Positions 54,524-63,941 are shown, counted from the stretch's first letter. The stretch is DNA of 64,000 nt from Streptomyces sp. ISL-12 (GCF_018614415.1 NZ_JAGGOO010000041.1:21272-85271); one strand, 5' to 3'. Notes: generated by a model from the letters alone, not told the origin. Program-made: numbers and translations.

Positions 54524-55102
54524 GTGGGCACAGTCGTCGACGACGCCGCCTCCGTGGAGTTCCATGAGTTCTTCGAGCGTCACTACGCCGAACTGTCCCG
54601 GCTGGCCCGTCTGTTGACGGGTGAACCGGACATCGCGGACGATCTGGCGGCGGACGCGCTGCTGGCGTTGTGGCACCGCTGGGACCGGGTGCGCGCGGCC
54701 GATCATCCGGTGGCGTACGCCCGGGGTGTCGTCGCCAACCTGGCCCGGACCCGGGTGCGCAGCGCGGTGCGGGAGCGGCGGCGGGTCGCGCTGTTCTGGT
54801 CGCAGCGCGAGGAGCGGACCGAGAACCCGGACGTGGCGGCCGTGGTCGACGTGCAGGAGGCGCTGCGCTCGCTGCCGTTCCGCAAGCGGGCCTGCGTGGT
54901 GCTGCGGCACGCCTTCGACCTCTCCGAGAAGGACACCGCGCTCGCGCTGGGCGTCTCGGTGGGTACGGTGAAGAGCCAGACCTCCAAGGCGATGGCCGAA
55001 CTCCAGCGACGGCTGGGCACGGAGCGGGCCGCGCTGCGGGTACGCGCGACGGCGCGGAGCGTAGGACAGGGCACCGGCACGGCCGGAGGAGGGAACCGGT
55101 GA
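54524..55102 (+). CDS. RNA polymerase sigma factor, SigE/ECF-like
   Basis: 192 residues. Region 2: FHEFFERHYAELSRLARLLTG, DDLAADALLALWHRWDRV; region 4: SLPFRKRACVVLRHAFDLSEKDTALALGVSVGTVKSQTSKAM. GTG start 54524 has GAGGAGAG about 9-14 nt upstream. The stop overlaps the next gene (GTGA), which encodes a membrane protein likely to be its anti-sigma factor. Members of this SigE-type group are common in streptomycetes; target genes are unknown, but the pectin genes lie next. Confidence 0.9.
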   Translation: MGTVVDDAASVEFHEFFERHYAELSRLARLLTGEPDIADDLAADALLALWHRWDRVRAADHPVAYARGVVANLARTRVRSAVRERRRVALFWSQREERTENPDVAAVVDVQEALRSLPFRKRACVVLRHAFDLSEKDTALALGVSVGTVKSQTSKAMAELQRRLGTERAALRVRATARSVGQGTGTAGGGNR

Positions 55103-55959
55103 CCGTGCGCGACGGCCACGAGGAGGTGCGCGCCCGGCTGCGGGAGGCGGCCGAGGCGCATGAGCCCGACCGGGCGCGGATGCTGGCCCGGATCGAGCGC
55201 GGGATGGCCTCTCCCGCCGGTCACCCGGCGGGGGCGGCCTCCCGCGCCGGACACCGGGCGACGCGCCGGCCCGTGTGGGGCTGGACGCGGGTGGTGGCCG
55301 CCACCGCGGCGGTGGCGGGCGTCTTCGGCCTGGGCGCCGGCGCGGTCGCGCTCGCCGTCCGCGGTGAGGACCCCGCGCCCGGGACGGTCGCGGTCTCGCC
55401 GACGCCCTCGTCGTCCCCGACGCCCCCGACCGCCCCCAGTACCCCCAGCGTCTCGGCGACGCCCACCACCCCGGTGACCCCCACCGCTCCCACGGCCTCG
55501 GCGACCCCCACGCCCCCGGCGACCCCGACGGCACCCACGGCCCCGGCGGCCGGCAACGGCGTGTCGGACGGTCCGCTGTGGTCGGACGGCTCGGTCGACC
55601 GGCACAGCAACACGTTCTGGGCGCAGAGCAACGTCACGCTGAAGACGGAGGAGAGCCTGTCCGCCCTCACCGTCCGGCTGCGGATCGCCCAGACCGGCGG
55701 GGTCACCTCGGCCGGGGCGTGGCGGTCGCTGCCCGAGGAGGACTTCACGCTGACCGTCGCCGAGGACGACGGCTTCCTCGTCTACACGTGGGTGCTCAAG
55801 GAGGGCCGTACGGTCCCGGCGGGCACCTGGGTGTTCGCCGGGCAGTACGACCACGAGCGCGGCGGCCGGGACGCCGGGGACGACACCTACGCGGCGACCG
55901 CCGTCTCCGGCTCCCAGGAGCTTTCTATGGACGGCGACTTCGCACCCCAGGACGACTGA
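55099..55959 (+). CDS. Membrane anti-sigma-like protein with Pro/Thr-rich stalk
   Basis: 286 residues. N-terminal cytoplasmic part (about 1-70, EEVRARLREAAEAHEPDRARMLARIERGM), one membrane helix (about 76-100), a Pro/Thr/Ala/Ser stalk (about 100-155), then an outside beta-rich domain with WSDGSVDRHSNTFWAQSNVTLKT. GTG 55099 overlaps the sigma factor stop with GGAGGAGGGAA upstream. Arrangement fits a sigma/anti-sigma pair, but no ZAS motif (HxxxCxxC) is seen. Confidence 0.8.
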   Translation: MTVRDGHEEVRARLREAAEAHEPDRARMLARIERGMASPAGHPAGAASRAGHRATRRPVWGWTRVVAATAAVAGVFGLGAGAVALAVRGEDPAPGTVAVSPTPSSSPTPPTAPSTPSVSATPTTPVTPTAPTASATPTPPATPTAPTAPAAGNGVSDGPLWSDGSVDRHSNTFWAQSNVTLKTEESLSALTVRLRIAQTGGVTSAGAWRSLPEEDFTLTVAEDDGFLVYTWVLKEGRTVPAGTWVFAGQYDHERGGRDAGDDTYAATAVSGSQELSMDGDFAPQDD

Positions 55960-56048
55960 GAAAAATCCTTTCGTGAGGACGGCAACCTCTCGCCCCGGTG
56001 GCGGCGACCAGGAAACGCAAGAACGTTCCCTCACGCAAGGAACCTTTC

Positions 56049-56879
56049 ATGACCGCACGAACCGACCAGCGCGTCCGTCACCGCCGCGGGGTCACCCGGC
56101 GCCGGGCGGTGATCGCCTCGGCCGCCGCGTTCGGCATCACCGGCGCGGCGATCGTCACCACGTCGATGCTGTCCACCGCGGGCGCCGCCTCGTCCTGGCC
56201 GACCGCCACCGGCAAGAAGGCCGTCTCCTCGACGATCTCCGTCTCGGGCACCTACGACGGCGGGCTGAAGAACTTCTACGGCTCCGGCGACCTCGGCGGC
56301 GACGGCCAGGAGGAGGGCCAGGACCCGATCTTCGAGCTGGCCGACGGCGCCGTCCTGAAGAACGTCATCATCGGCACCCCGGCCGCCGACGGCGTCCACT
56401 GCAAGGGCTCCTGCACCCTGCAGAACGTGTGGTGGACGGATGTCGGCGAGGACGCCGCCTCCTTCAAGGGCACCTCGTCCTCGGCGACGTACAAGGTGAT
56501 CGGCGGCGGCGCGAAGAAGGCCGACGACAAGGTGCTCCAGTTCAACGGCGCCGGGAAGCTCACCGTGACCGGCTTCCAGGTCGAGGACTTCGGCAAGCTG
56601 GTCCGCTCCTGCGGCAACTGCTCCAAGCAGTACAAGCGCACCATCGTGCTCAGCGACATCGACGTCACGGCGCCGGGCAAGGCGCTGGCCGGCATCAACA
56701 CCAACTACGGCGACACCGCCACGCTCTCGGACATCCGCATCCACGGCGACGACGACCGGGACATCGAGACGTGCGTCCGCTACAAGGGCAACAGCTCCGG
56801 TGACGAGCCCACCAAGACGGGCTCCGGGGCGGACGGCACGTACTGCAAGTTCGACGACTCGGACATCACGTACGACTGA
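56049..56879 (+). CDS. Secreted pectate lyase, PL3 family
   Basis: 276 residues. Signal peptide with twin arginines (TRRRAVIASAAAFGITG) and cleavage near GAAS (about residue 41). The parallel beta-helix PL3 domain has ISVSGTYDGGLKNFYG, DPIFELADGAVLKNVIIG, GVHCKGSCTLQNVWW and VGEDAASFKG, with paired Cys and calcium-binding acidic residues. It cleaves polygalacturonate by beta-elimination. ATG 56049 has AAGGAA upstream. Alone in its transcript, closed by the hairpin at 56913-56940. Confidence 0.94.
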   Translation: MTARTDQRVRHRRGVTRRRAVIASAAAFGITGAAIVTTSMLSTAGAASSWPTATGKKAVSSTISVSGTYDGGLKNFYGSGDLGGDGQEEGQDPIFELADGAVLKNVIIGTPAADGVHCKGSCTLQNVWWTDVGEDAASFKGTSSSATYKVIGGGAKKADDKVLQFNGAGKLTVTGFQVEDFGKLVRSCGNCSKQYKRTIVLSDIDVTAPGKALAGINTNYGDTATLSDIRIHGDDDRDIETCVRYKGNSSGDEPTKTGSGADGTYCKFDDSDITYD

Positions 56880-56912
56880 TCCCCCTCCCGCAACTCCCGC
56901 ATTCCCCCTCTC

Positions 56913-56940
56913 GGCCGCCCGGAGACTTCTCCGGGCGGCC
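56913..56940 (+). terminator. Hairpin terminator after the PL3 gene
   Basis: Arms GGCCGCCCGGAGA (56913-56925) and TCTCCGGGCGGCC (56928-56940) pair fully over about 12 bp with a small loop, 34 bp after the stop. Confidence 0.8.
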
Positions 56941-57057
56941 GGCGAGATTTTCGGAAACTTCCGTACCCGCCACGCCTGTTGACGCCCTGTTCCCCCCTGG
57001 TGACACTCCGAGGGCACCCCTCCCCTCAAAACCCACCAGACTCCGACAGGAAACGTC

Positions 57058-59253
57058 ATGCGTCGCCACACCGCCCGCGCGTTCCTGCCCGCCGCCCTCA
57101 CCCTCCTCCTCTCCCTGCTGCTCACCCTGCTCGCCGCCCACCCAGGAGCGCCGTCCGTGAACCACCCCCGCTACGCCGGTTACCTCTTCGCCTACTTCAC
57201 CGGCGAGGGCACCGCCGACGGTGAGCAGATCCGCTACGCCCTCAGCCGCGGCAACGACCCGCTGCACTGGCGGGAGCTGAACGGCGGCGAGCCCGTCCTC
57301 ACCTCCACCATCGGTGAGCAGGGCCTGCGCGACCCGTTCGTGATCCGCGCCCCCGAGGGTGACAAGTTCTACGCCATCGCCACCGACCTGCGGATGTACC
57401 GGAACAGCAGCGGCAGCTGGGACGAGGTCCAGCGGCACGGCAGTACGTCGGTCATGGTCTGGGAGTCCACCGACCTGGTGCACTGGACCGACCAGCGGCT
57501 GGTGAAGGTCGCCCCGGACAACGCGGGCAACGCCTGGGCGCCGGAGGCGTACTGGGACGCGTCGCTGGACGCGTACGTCGTCTTCTGGGCGTCCAAGCTG
57601 TACGCCGACGACGACCCCGGGCACACCGGCTCGACGTACAACAAGATGATGTACGCGACCACGGAGGACTTCCGCACCTTCAGCGAGCCGAAGGTCTGGA
57701 GCGACCCCGGTTACTCGGTCATCGACTCCACGGTCGTCGCGCACGAGGGCACCTACTACCGCTACACCAAGGACGAGCGGAACCCGACCTCCAGCACCCC
57801 CTGCTCGAAGTTCATCACCGCCGAGAAGTCGACGGAACTCACCGACACGTCCTACGACTTCGTCGCCGACTGCGTCGGCAGCGGTTCGATCGACCGCGGT
57901 GAGGGGCCGACCGTCTTCAAGTCGAACACCGAGGAGAAGTGGTACCTGTTCATCGACGAGTACGGCGGCCGGGGCTACGTCCCCTTCGAGACCACCGACC
58001 TCGACTCGGGCGAGTGGACGGTGTCCGAGGACTACCAGTTGCCGGCCGGCCCCCGGCACGGCACGGTGCTGCCGGTCACGCAGGAGGAGTACGACCGCCT
58101 GCTGACCGCCTACCCGGCCTCGCCGGCGTCGGTGACGGACGTGACGGCCAAGGGGCAGCAGGGGTACGCGATCGTCACCGAGGCGTCCTCGAAGGTCGTG
58201 CTGCCCATGGAGCCCGGCACCGACCCGCGCCGCCTCGCACCGAAGCTGTGGACGGCCGAGGGGTCGACCGTCAGTCCGCGCTCCGGTGCCCGCCGTGATT
58301 TCCGTGAGCCGCAGACGTACACCGTGACGGCGGCCGACGGCACCCGGCGGGTGTGGACGGTGGAGGCGGTGCCCACGCGCAGCCCGGTGCTGCCGGGGCT
58401 CACCGCCGACCCGGACGTGCACTACCTGGACGGCGAGTACTGGATCTACCCGACCACCGACGGCTTCCGGGGCTGGAGCGGCACCCGCTTCTCGGCGTAC
58501 TCGTCGAAGGACCTGGTGCACTGGCGGGACCGGGGCGTGATCCTGGACCTCGGCCCGGACGTCTCCTGGGCCGACTCCCACGCCTGGGCGCCGGCGATCA
58601 CCGAGCGCGACGGGAAGTACTGGTTCTACTTCTGCGCCGAGCAGCAGATCGGCGTGGCGGTGGCGGACTCCCCCGCCGGGCCGTTCGAGGACGCCCTCGG
58701 CGAGCCGCTGATCGGCAGGACCGACTTCGCGGGCCAGATGATCGACCCGGCCGTCTTCACCGACACCGACGGACAGCCGTACCTGTACTGGGGCAACGGC
58801 CACGGCTACGTCGTGCCACTCGGCGACGACATGGTGTCCTTCGACCCGGAGGCGGTCCGGGACATCACCCCGGCGGACTTCCGTGAGGGGTCGTTCGTGA
58901 TCGAGCGGGGCGGCACGTACTACTTCATGTGGTCCGAGGACGACACCCGCAGCGAGAACTACCACGTGGCCTACGCGACGGGACCGTCCCCGCTCGGCCC
59001 GTGGACGAAGCGGGGGACGATCCTGTCCAAGCGGCCGGAGTACGGCATCCTCGGCACCGGCCACCACTCGGTGGTGAACACCCCCGGCACCGACGACTGG
59101 TACATCGTCTACCACCGGTTCGCCCTGAACGGCCCCGGCCGGCCCGGCGGCGACGGCACCCACCGGGAGACCACCGTCGACCGGCTGGAGTTCGCCGCCG
59201 ACGGATCGATCGTCCCGGTGGTGCCGACGCTGGGGTCGGTCCGGGGCCGCTGA
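57058..59253 (+). CDS. Secreted tandem GH43 glycoside hydrolase
   Basis: 731 residues. Signal peptide (about 1-30). First five-bladed propeller GH43 module about 38-345 (AYFTGEGTADGEQIRYALSRG, RDPFVIRAPEGDKFYAIATDL, WAPEAYWDASL), a linker domain with VLPMEPGTDPRRLAP about 375-440, then a second GH43 module about 445-725 (LTADPDVHYLDGEYWIYPTTD, WAPAITERDGKYWFYF, IDPAVFTDTDG, YHVAYATGPSPLGPW). Each module has candidate acid and base residues. Probably acts on arabinan or other side chains of plant wall polysaccharide. ATG 57058 has AGGAAACG upstream. Confidence 0.88.
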   Translation: MRRHTARAFLPAALTLLLSLLLTLLAAHPGAPSVNHPRYAGYLFAYFTGEGTADGEQIRYALSRGNDPLHWRELNGGEPVLTSTIGEQGLRDPFVIRAPEGDKFYAIATDLRMYRNSSGSWDEVQRHGSTSVMVWESTDLVHWTDQRLVKVAPDNAGNAWAPEAYWDASLDAYVVFWASKLYADDDPGHTGSTYNKMMYATTEDFRTFSEPKVWSDPGYSVIDSTVVAHEGTYYRYTKDERNPTSSTPCSKFITAEKSTELTDTSYDFVADCVGSGSIDRGEGPTVFKSNTEEKWYLFIDEYGGRGYVPFETTDLDSGEWTVSEDYQLPAGPRHGTVLPVTQEEYDRLLTAYPASPASVTDVTAKGQQGYAIVTEASSKVVLPMEPGTDPRRLAPKLWTAEGSTVSPRSGARRDFREPQTYTVTAADGTRRVWTVEAVPTRSPVLPGLTADPDVHYLDGEYWIYPTTDGFRGWSGTRFSAYSSKDLVHWRDRGVILDLGPDVSWADSHAWAPAITERDGKYWFYFCAEQQIGVAVADSPAGPFEDALGEPLIGRTDFAGQMIDPAVFTDTDGQPYLYWGNGHGYVVPLGDDMVSFDPEAVRDITPADFREGSFVIERGGTYYFMWSEDDTRSENYHVAYATGPSPLGPWTKRGTILSKRPEYGILGTGHHSVVNTPGTDDWYIVYHRFALNGPGRPGGDGTHRETTVDRLEFAADGSIVPVVPTLGSVRGR

Positions 59254-59255
59254 GG

Positions 59256-60368
59256 TCAGTTCATCGTGGCGCCGATGGTCGAGCTGCCCGTCGTCAGGAA
59301 GGTGGTGGCGGGCAGCGTGCCGCTGGCGGAACGGGCGTTGTAGACGGTGGTCGCGTCCGTCGACACGAAGGCCGGGGTGGCGATGCCGGAGTCCCAGTTG
59401 TTGCCGGCCGAGACGACCGAGGAGCCCTTGCTGACCGAGCCGCTGCCGTTGCTCACGGCGAGGTTCTTGCCGAGCCGGGCGGCGGAGGTGGCGAAGTAGT
59501 AGCCCCACTTGGCGTTGGCGTAAGCCGTGGTGCGGTTGATGACGATGGCGCCGGTGTTGGAGTTCTCGGTGAAGCCGTTGCCCTGGTTGTCCCAGGCGGC
59601 CGAGTTGTTGACGACGTGCGCGACGACCTCGCCGTCCCCGCCCAGCTTGTAGCCGTTGCCGTCACCCGCGAACGCCGAGTCGGACCAGCGGTTCTTGCCG
59701 TTGCCGAAGGCCCAGGTGTGCTCGACGGTGACCGGGGAGGAGAACGACCAGTAGTCCAGGCCGTCGTCGGAGTTGTTGAACAGCCGCGCCCCGGTGATGA
59801 GGTTGCCGGTCCCGGAGCCGTACTTCACGGCGATGCCGTCGGCGTTCTCGCCGTGGTTGGCGGCGTCGTAGTGGCCGTACGAGTCGAGGTTGCGGACGGT
59901 GTTGTTCACGGTGCCGTCGCCGGTCAGGGTGAAGCCGGAGTCGCCGCCGTTGATGGTCTTGATGTTGTTCCAGTTGGTGCCGGTGCAGGACGTGCAGACG
60001 ACGGCGCTGTCCGGGGAGTTCTGGAAGGTCATGTTGGAGACGTTCCAGTAGTCGGCGGTCAGCTTGAAGATCCAGTCGCCGTCGGGGAGGTCCGAGCCGT
60101 CGATCTTCACGGTCTCCGAGCCGTACGCGGTGAGCGTGACCGGCGCCGAGGAGGTGCCGTTGGCGGTGGACTGGAGGGTGGCGGTCGGGTAGTAGGTGCC
60201 GCCGCGGACCTGGATGACGGTGCCGGCGGTGGCGTTCTTGATGGCGTTGGACAGGTCGGTCACGTTGCTGACGACCACGGTGGCGGCCTGCGCCTGGGTG
60301 GGGAGGGCGGCGACGCCGGTGCCGAGCGCGAGTGCGGCGACGGCGGTGAGAGCGGTGCGACGAGACAT
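59256..60368 (-). CDS. Secreted pectate lyase, PL9 family
   Basis: 370 residues. Tat-type start (SRRTALTAVAALALGTG) with cleavage near AQAA (about 34). Right-handed beta-helix: GTVIQVRGGTYYPT, VKIDGSDLPDG, NSPDSAVVC, then HGENADGIAVKYGSG and NSDDGLDYWSFSSPV carrying the PL9 calcium and catalytic region. Ends 2 bp from the converging GH43 gene. Last gene of the minus-strand pectin operon, 37 bp after the esterase gene. Confidence 0.92.
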   Translation of the reverse strand: MSRRTALTAVAALALGTGVAALPTQAQAATVVVSNVTDLSNAIKNATAGTVIQVRGGTYYPTATLQSTANGTSSAPVTLTAYGSETVKIDGSDLPDGDWIFKLTADYWNVSNMTFQNSPDSAVVCTSCTGTNWNNIKTINGGDSGFTLTGDGTVNNTVRNLDSYGHYDAANHGENADGIAVKYGSGTGNLITGARLFNNSDDGLDYWSFSSPVTVEHTWAFGNGKNRWSDSAFAGDGNGYKLGGDGEVVAHVVNNSAAWDNQGNGFTENSNTGAIVINRTTAYANAKWGYYFATSAARLGKNLAVSNGSGSVSKGSSVVSAGNNWDSGIATPAFVSTDATTVYNARSASGTLPATTFLTTGSSTIGATMN

Positions 60369-60405
60369 GGTGTGCGGGTCCCTTCTCGTGCGGGTGGGAG
60401 GGGGA

Positions 60406-61578
60406 TCAGAGGACGGAGTCCAGCCAGGCGAAGACCTCGTCCTGCATGGGGGCGGTGAAGACGTGGCCGACGCCCGGCCAGAGGTCGGTGCGCAGCCGGT
60501 GTCCGGCGCGGCGGGAGTCCCAGACGGCACGCAGCTTCGCGTAGGCCGCCGCCACGCCGTCGGGGGTGAACAGGGTGTCCCGCTCGCCGTCGACGAAGAA
60601 CATCGGCCGGGGTGCGGCGATGCTCGCCACGTCGGGGATGTCCAGGTGCCGGGCGAGTCCGGGGTGCAGCATGTAGTACGCCGACTGCCCGCGCAGCGTG
60701 TTGTTGCCGGGGACCATCATCTCCTTCAGGCCGGTCATCCAGCAGACGCTGACGGCGGCGGCGATGTCGTCGCTGAGGGCGGCGGTCTGCCAGGCCCGGT
60801 AGGCGCCCATCGAGAAGCCGACGGCGGCCACCCGCCGGGCGTCGACGCGGTCCAGGCCGGCCAGGAAGCCGGCGGCGCGGGCGTCCTCGCGGGCCATGAG
60901 CCCGGCGAGCGAGGAGCCGAGGTTGTAGAGGTTGGCGGCCAGGGCCTGCTGCTGTTCGTAGGTGACGGGGCCGCGGTCGCCCCAGCCGAGGGCGTCCAGG
61001 CACAGCACCACATAGCCGCGCCGGGCCAGTTCGTCGCCGACGAACCGGCCGTCGAGGAGCTTGTCCGCCCACGCCTGGGCGGAGGCGAGCCGGGTGCCGT
61101 CGTCCCAGGGGGCCCAGGGCCGGACGCACTTCTCCTTGCCGATGTCGAACTTGGCGCCGTGGTCGTGCAGCAGCAGTACGGCGGGGAAGGGCCCGGTGCC
61201 GTGCGGGGTGAGCAGGCTGCCGCGCACCCGGGTGTGGCGGGTGAGGGAGAGGGTCACCGACTGGCGCCGGTAGCCGTCGCCCTCGGGTCCCTCGGTGAAC
61301 TCCGGGTCGTACGGGGTGCCCTGCTGGTCGTCGACGAGGAGGTGTTCCTCGACGGTCCTGCGGGCGGTGCGCCGCCACGCCCGGAAGTCGCGGACCGGCG
61401 AGGTGCCCCAGGCGAGCGGGAAGCGCAGCTCGTCCTTGAGGGCCTGGTGGAAGTCGGGAAGGTTGCCGCCCACCAGGTCCTCCGCCCGTGCGGTGCCCGC
61501 GCCCGTTCCGGTGAACAGCGCGGCCGTGGCCGCCCCCGCCACGAAGGTGCGGCGGCCCAGGGGTTCACGGGCGGTCAT
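60406..61578 (-). CDS. Secreted alpha/beta hydrolase (acetyl/dienelactone-type esterase)
   Basis: 390 residues. Twin-arginine signal (GRRTFVAGAATAALF). Alpha/beta hydrolase core: PAVLLLHDHGAKFDIG, ARRGYVVLCLDALGWGDRG, nucleophile Ser in AAVGFSMGAYRAW, Asp in FFVDGERDTLF and His in WPGVGHVF. In a pectin operon it probably removes acetyl or feruloyl groups, but substrate is inferred. Its start overlaps the PL1 gene by 14 bp. Confidence 0.88.
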   Translation of the reverse strand: MTAREPLGRRTFVAGAATAALFTGTGAGTARAEDLVGGNLPDFHQALKDELRFPLAWGTSPVRDFRAWRRTARRTVEEHLLVDDQQGTPYDPEFTEGPEGDGYRRQSVTLSLTRHTRVRGSLLTPHGTGPFPAVLLLHDHGAKFDIGKEKCVRPWAPWDDGTRLASAQAWADKLLDGRFVGDELARRGYVVLCLDALGWGDRGPVTYEQQQALAANLYNLGSSLAGLMAREDARAAGFLAGLDRVDARRVAAVGFSMGAYRAWQTAALSDDIAAAVSVCWMTGLKEMMVPGNNTLRGQSAYYMLHPGLARHLDIPDVASIAAPRPMFFVDGERDTLFTPDGVAAAYAKLRAVWDSRRAGHRLRTDLWPGVGHVFTAPMQDEVFAWLDSVL

Positions 61579-62842
61579 GGGACCTCCCGGTGCCGGCGTG
61601 CCGCAGGACGTACCGTTCGACGGCGTGGGCGGAGGTCAGGGCCCGGTGGTCGTAGACGTCGGCCGGGTCCCAGCCCACGTCGTCGGCGAGGCCGAGGCCG
61701 CGCGCCACGGCGTCCAGGTGCGCGGGGCGTCCGTTGAACCAGGACCCGGTGTCGTGGAACGCCGTGGCGCCGTAGTCGGCGACGGCGAGCGCGGGGGTGC
61801 CGTGCGGGTAGGCGAAGACGTTGCGTTCGGAGAAGACCGCCGACTCGACGCCGGCGCCGAGCGCGTACAGCGTGTCGTCCGCCCGGCCCCGGTAGACGTT
61901 GTTGACGACGTGCACCTGCCCGAAGCGGACGCGCGGGGCGCGCTGGGTGATGCCGGTGAAGAGGTTGCGGGCGAAGGTCACCTTCAGATGGCCGCGGTCC
62001 CGGTCGCCGCGGCTGTCGCCGGAGCCGATCAGCAGCGCCTTGTCGTGGTCCTCGAAGCGGCTGTCGGAGACGGTGATGAAGTCGGAGCCGTCCTCGATGT
62101 CCAGCACCCCGTCGTGCCGCTGGACGTGTTCCCCGTGGAAGCCGGTGGGGGCCTCGCGGTCGGGGAAGCGTCCGTCGGTGAAGACGCAGTGGTCGATCCA
62201 GATGTGCGTGCCGGTGATGACGGTCATCGCGTCGAACCGGGCGTTCCAGTTGCCGTTGGTGCCGTCGTCCGGGGACCAGCTGGTGAAGTGGTCGACGGGC
62301 GCTTCGAGGCGGAGGTTGCGCACGACGATGTCGGTGCCGGTGTTGACGGTCAGGAAGACGCCGAGCAGCGAGGCGCCGTCCCCGGTGCCGACCAGGGTGG
62401 TGTTGCTCTCCACGGTGAGCTGGATCTGCGCCTTCTCGTTGTTCGACCCGGTCTGCCTCAGCTGCCGCTGCCGCTTGCAGTAGTCGTGGCGGGTGTCGGA
62501 CCAGGTGGTGCCGTCCGCGCCGAAGCAGGACATGTACCGCGTGAGGTCGTAGCCGGGGGCGTAGTCCTGCTCGCCGAGCGACGAACCGTCGTCGGCCTCG
62601 TGCCCGTCGATGGTGCCGGCCACCCGGATCACCTTGGGGGCGGTCGGGTCGCCGTCGTTCGCGAGGGCTTCCTTCAGCTCGGCCCGGTTGTGCACCGTCC
62701 AGGTCCGGCCGCCCGCCCCGCCGGTGGTGCCGGGACCGGTGGCGGCCCAGCCGACGGGTCCGGGGGCGGCGGCCGAGGCGGGGGCCGAGGGCAGCAGCAG
62801 GGCCGCGCAGGCCAGCAGCGCGGCGGTCGCGGCCCTACGCAC
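61565..62842 (-). CDS. Secreted pectate lyase, PL1 family
   Basis: 425 residues. Signal peptide (ATAALLACAALLLPSAPASA). PL1 hallmarks: NRAELKEAL, VESNTTLVGTGDGASLLG, GTHIWIDHCVFTDGRFPD with calcium Asp residues, and the catalytic/substrate Arg segment TQRAPRVRFGQVHVVNN. It cleaves polygalacturonate by calcium-dependent beta-elimination. GTG start 62842 overlaps the CE8 gene by 8 bp; the esterase start lies within its 3' end. Confidence 0.93.
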   Translation of the reverse strand: MRRAATAALLACAALLLPSAPASAAAPGPVGWAATGPGTTGGAGGRTWTVHNRAELKEALANDGDPTAPKVIRVAGTIDGHEADDGSSLGEQDYAPGYDLTRYMSCFGADGTTWSDTRHDYCKRQRQLRQTGSNNEKAQIQLTVESNTTLVGTGDGASLLGVFLTVNTGTDIVVRNLRLEAPVDHFTSWSPDDGTNGNWNARFDAMTVITGTHIWIDHCVFTDGRFPDREAPTGFHGEHVQRHDGVLDIEDGSDFITVSDSRFEDHDKALLIGSGDSRGDRDRGHLKVTFARNLFTGITQRAPRVRFGQVHVVNNVYRGRADDTLYALGAGVESAVFSERNVFAYPHGTPALAVADYGATAFHDTGSWFNGRPAHLDAVARGLGLADDVGWDPADVYDHRALTSAHAVERYVLRHAGTGRSHDRP

Positions 62843-63941
62843 GGGGCCGCCAGTCGCCCAGGTAGGCCGCCTTGGTGTGGGCCGCGGCCTCGGCGCGGGT
62901 GAGCTGGGGCCGGTTCTCCGGGACGGTGACGGCGGCGCCGGGGCCGGTGTTGCGGTACTCCCGGAAGCGCTGGTCCTGCCAGGGGTAGGCGTCGCGCATG
63001 TTGGCGTACGGGGCGACCGCGTCGATGCCGGCGCCGAGGCGGGTCTCGCGGACGGTGAGCATCGGGCGGGCGGTGGTGTCGGAGCTGGGCACCCAGGGGC
63101 GGGCCAGCTTGTAGTAGCCGTCGGGGGCCTCGCTGCTGATCCGGCTGCCGGTCACCAGGTAGCCGCGCGGGTTGGCGCCCGCCGTGGAGGGCGCGAAGAC
63201 GAAGCCGTACGGCGCCGCCGCCAGGTCGGTGCGGACCAGCGTGCGGAAGTGGCAGTGCTCGTACACCGCCGTCGCCCGGCCGAAGACGAAGTCGACGTCG
63301 CCCTCGACGTAGCAGTGGGCGTAGTACTGGCGGGCGAAGAAGGTGAGGTCGCGGGTGTCGGCGTACAGGGTGTCCTGGTGGCCGAGGAAGCGGCAGTGGT
63401 GGAAGGCGGAGCGGTCGCCCTGCACCTTGATCGCGACGGCCTGGGTGCCGGTGTAGTCGGGGTTGTCACTGCGCAGCCAGTCGTTGGCGAAGGTGATCCA
63501 GCGGGCGGTGAAGCCGTCGGCGGCGACCGTGGTGGTGGCGGAGCCGCTGGTGCCGTAGGTGCCGGAGCCGTCGGGCCTGGGGGTGCCGGCCGCGTTGTCG
63601 TAGACGATGACGGTGTCACGGGGGTCCTCGGAGGCGCCGATCCAGGTGGCCTCGGTGCGGGTGGCGTCGACGGCGACGGTCTCGCGGTAGGTGCCGGGGG
63701 CGAGGACCAGGGTCCGGCCGCTGCCGGTGGCGGCGGTGACGGCGGCCTGTACGGAGGTGAAGTCGCCGCGGCCGCGCGGGTCGACGTACAGGGTGCCCGG
63801 GGTGAGCCGGGCGGCCGGGGAGCCGTAGCGGCCGAAGGGGCGGCTGCCCGCCGTGGCGGGGGCGGCGGCGAGGCCGAGGGCGGCGCCGGCGCCGGCGGTC
63901 GCCAGGAGGAAGGCTCTGCGGGAGGGGACGGGGCGGGACAT
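62835..63941 (-). CDS. Secreted pectinesterase (pectin methylesterase), CE8 family
   Basis: 368 residues. Tat-type signal (SRRAFLLATAGAGAAL). Pectin methylesterase motifs in order: DFTSVQAAVTAA, FTARWITFANDW, CRFLGHQDTLYAD (first catalytic Asp), CYVEGDVDFVFGRATAVYEHC (second Asp) and YYKLARPW. It removes methyl groups from pectin so that the neighbouring lyases can cut. ATG 63941 has AAGGAG upstream. First gene seen of the four-gene pectin operon, though the upstream edge of the operon may lie outside the window. Confidence 0.94.
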   Translation of the reverse strand: MSRPVPSRRAFLLATAGAGAALGLAAAPATAGSRPFGRYGSPAARLTPGTLYVDPRGRGDFTSVQAAVTAATGSGRTLVLAPGTYRETVAVDATRTEATWIGASEDPRDTVIVYDNAAGTPRPDGSGTYGTSGSATTTVAADGFTARWITFANDWLRSDNPDYTGTQAVAIKVQGDRSAFHHCRFLGHQDTLYADTRDLTFFARQYYAHCYVEGDVDFVFGRATAVYEHCHFRTLVRTDLAAAPYGFVFAPSTAGANPRGYLVTGSRISSEAPDGYYKLARPWVPSSDTTARPMLTVRETRLGAGIDAVAPYANMRDAYPWQDQRFREYRNTGPGAAVTVPENRPQLTRAEAAAHTKAAYLGDWRPRA

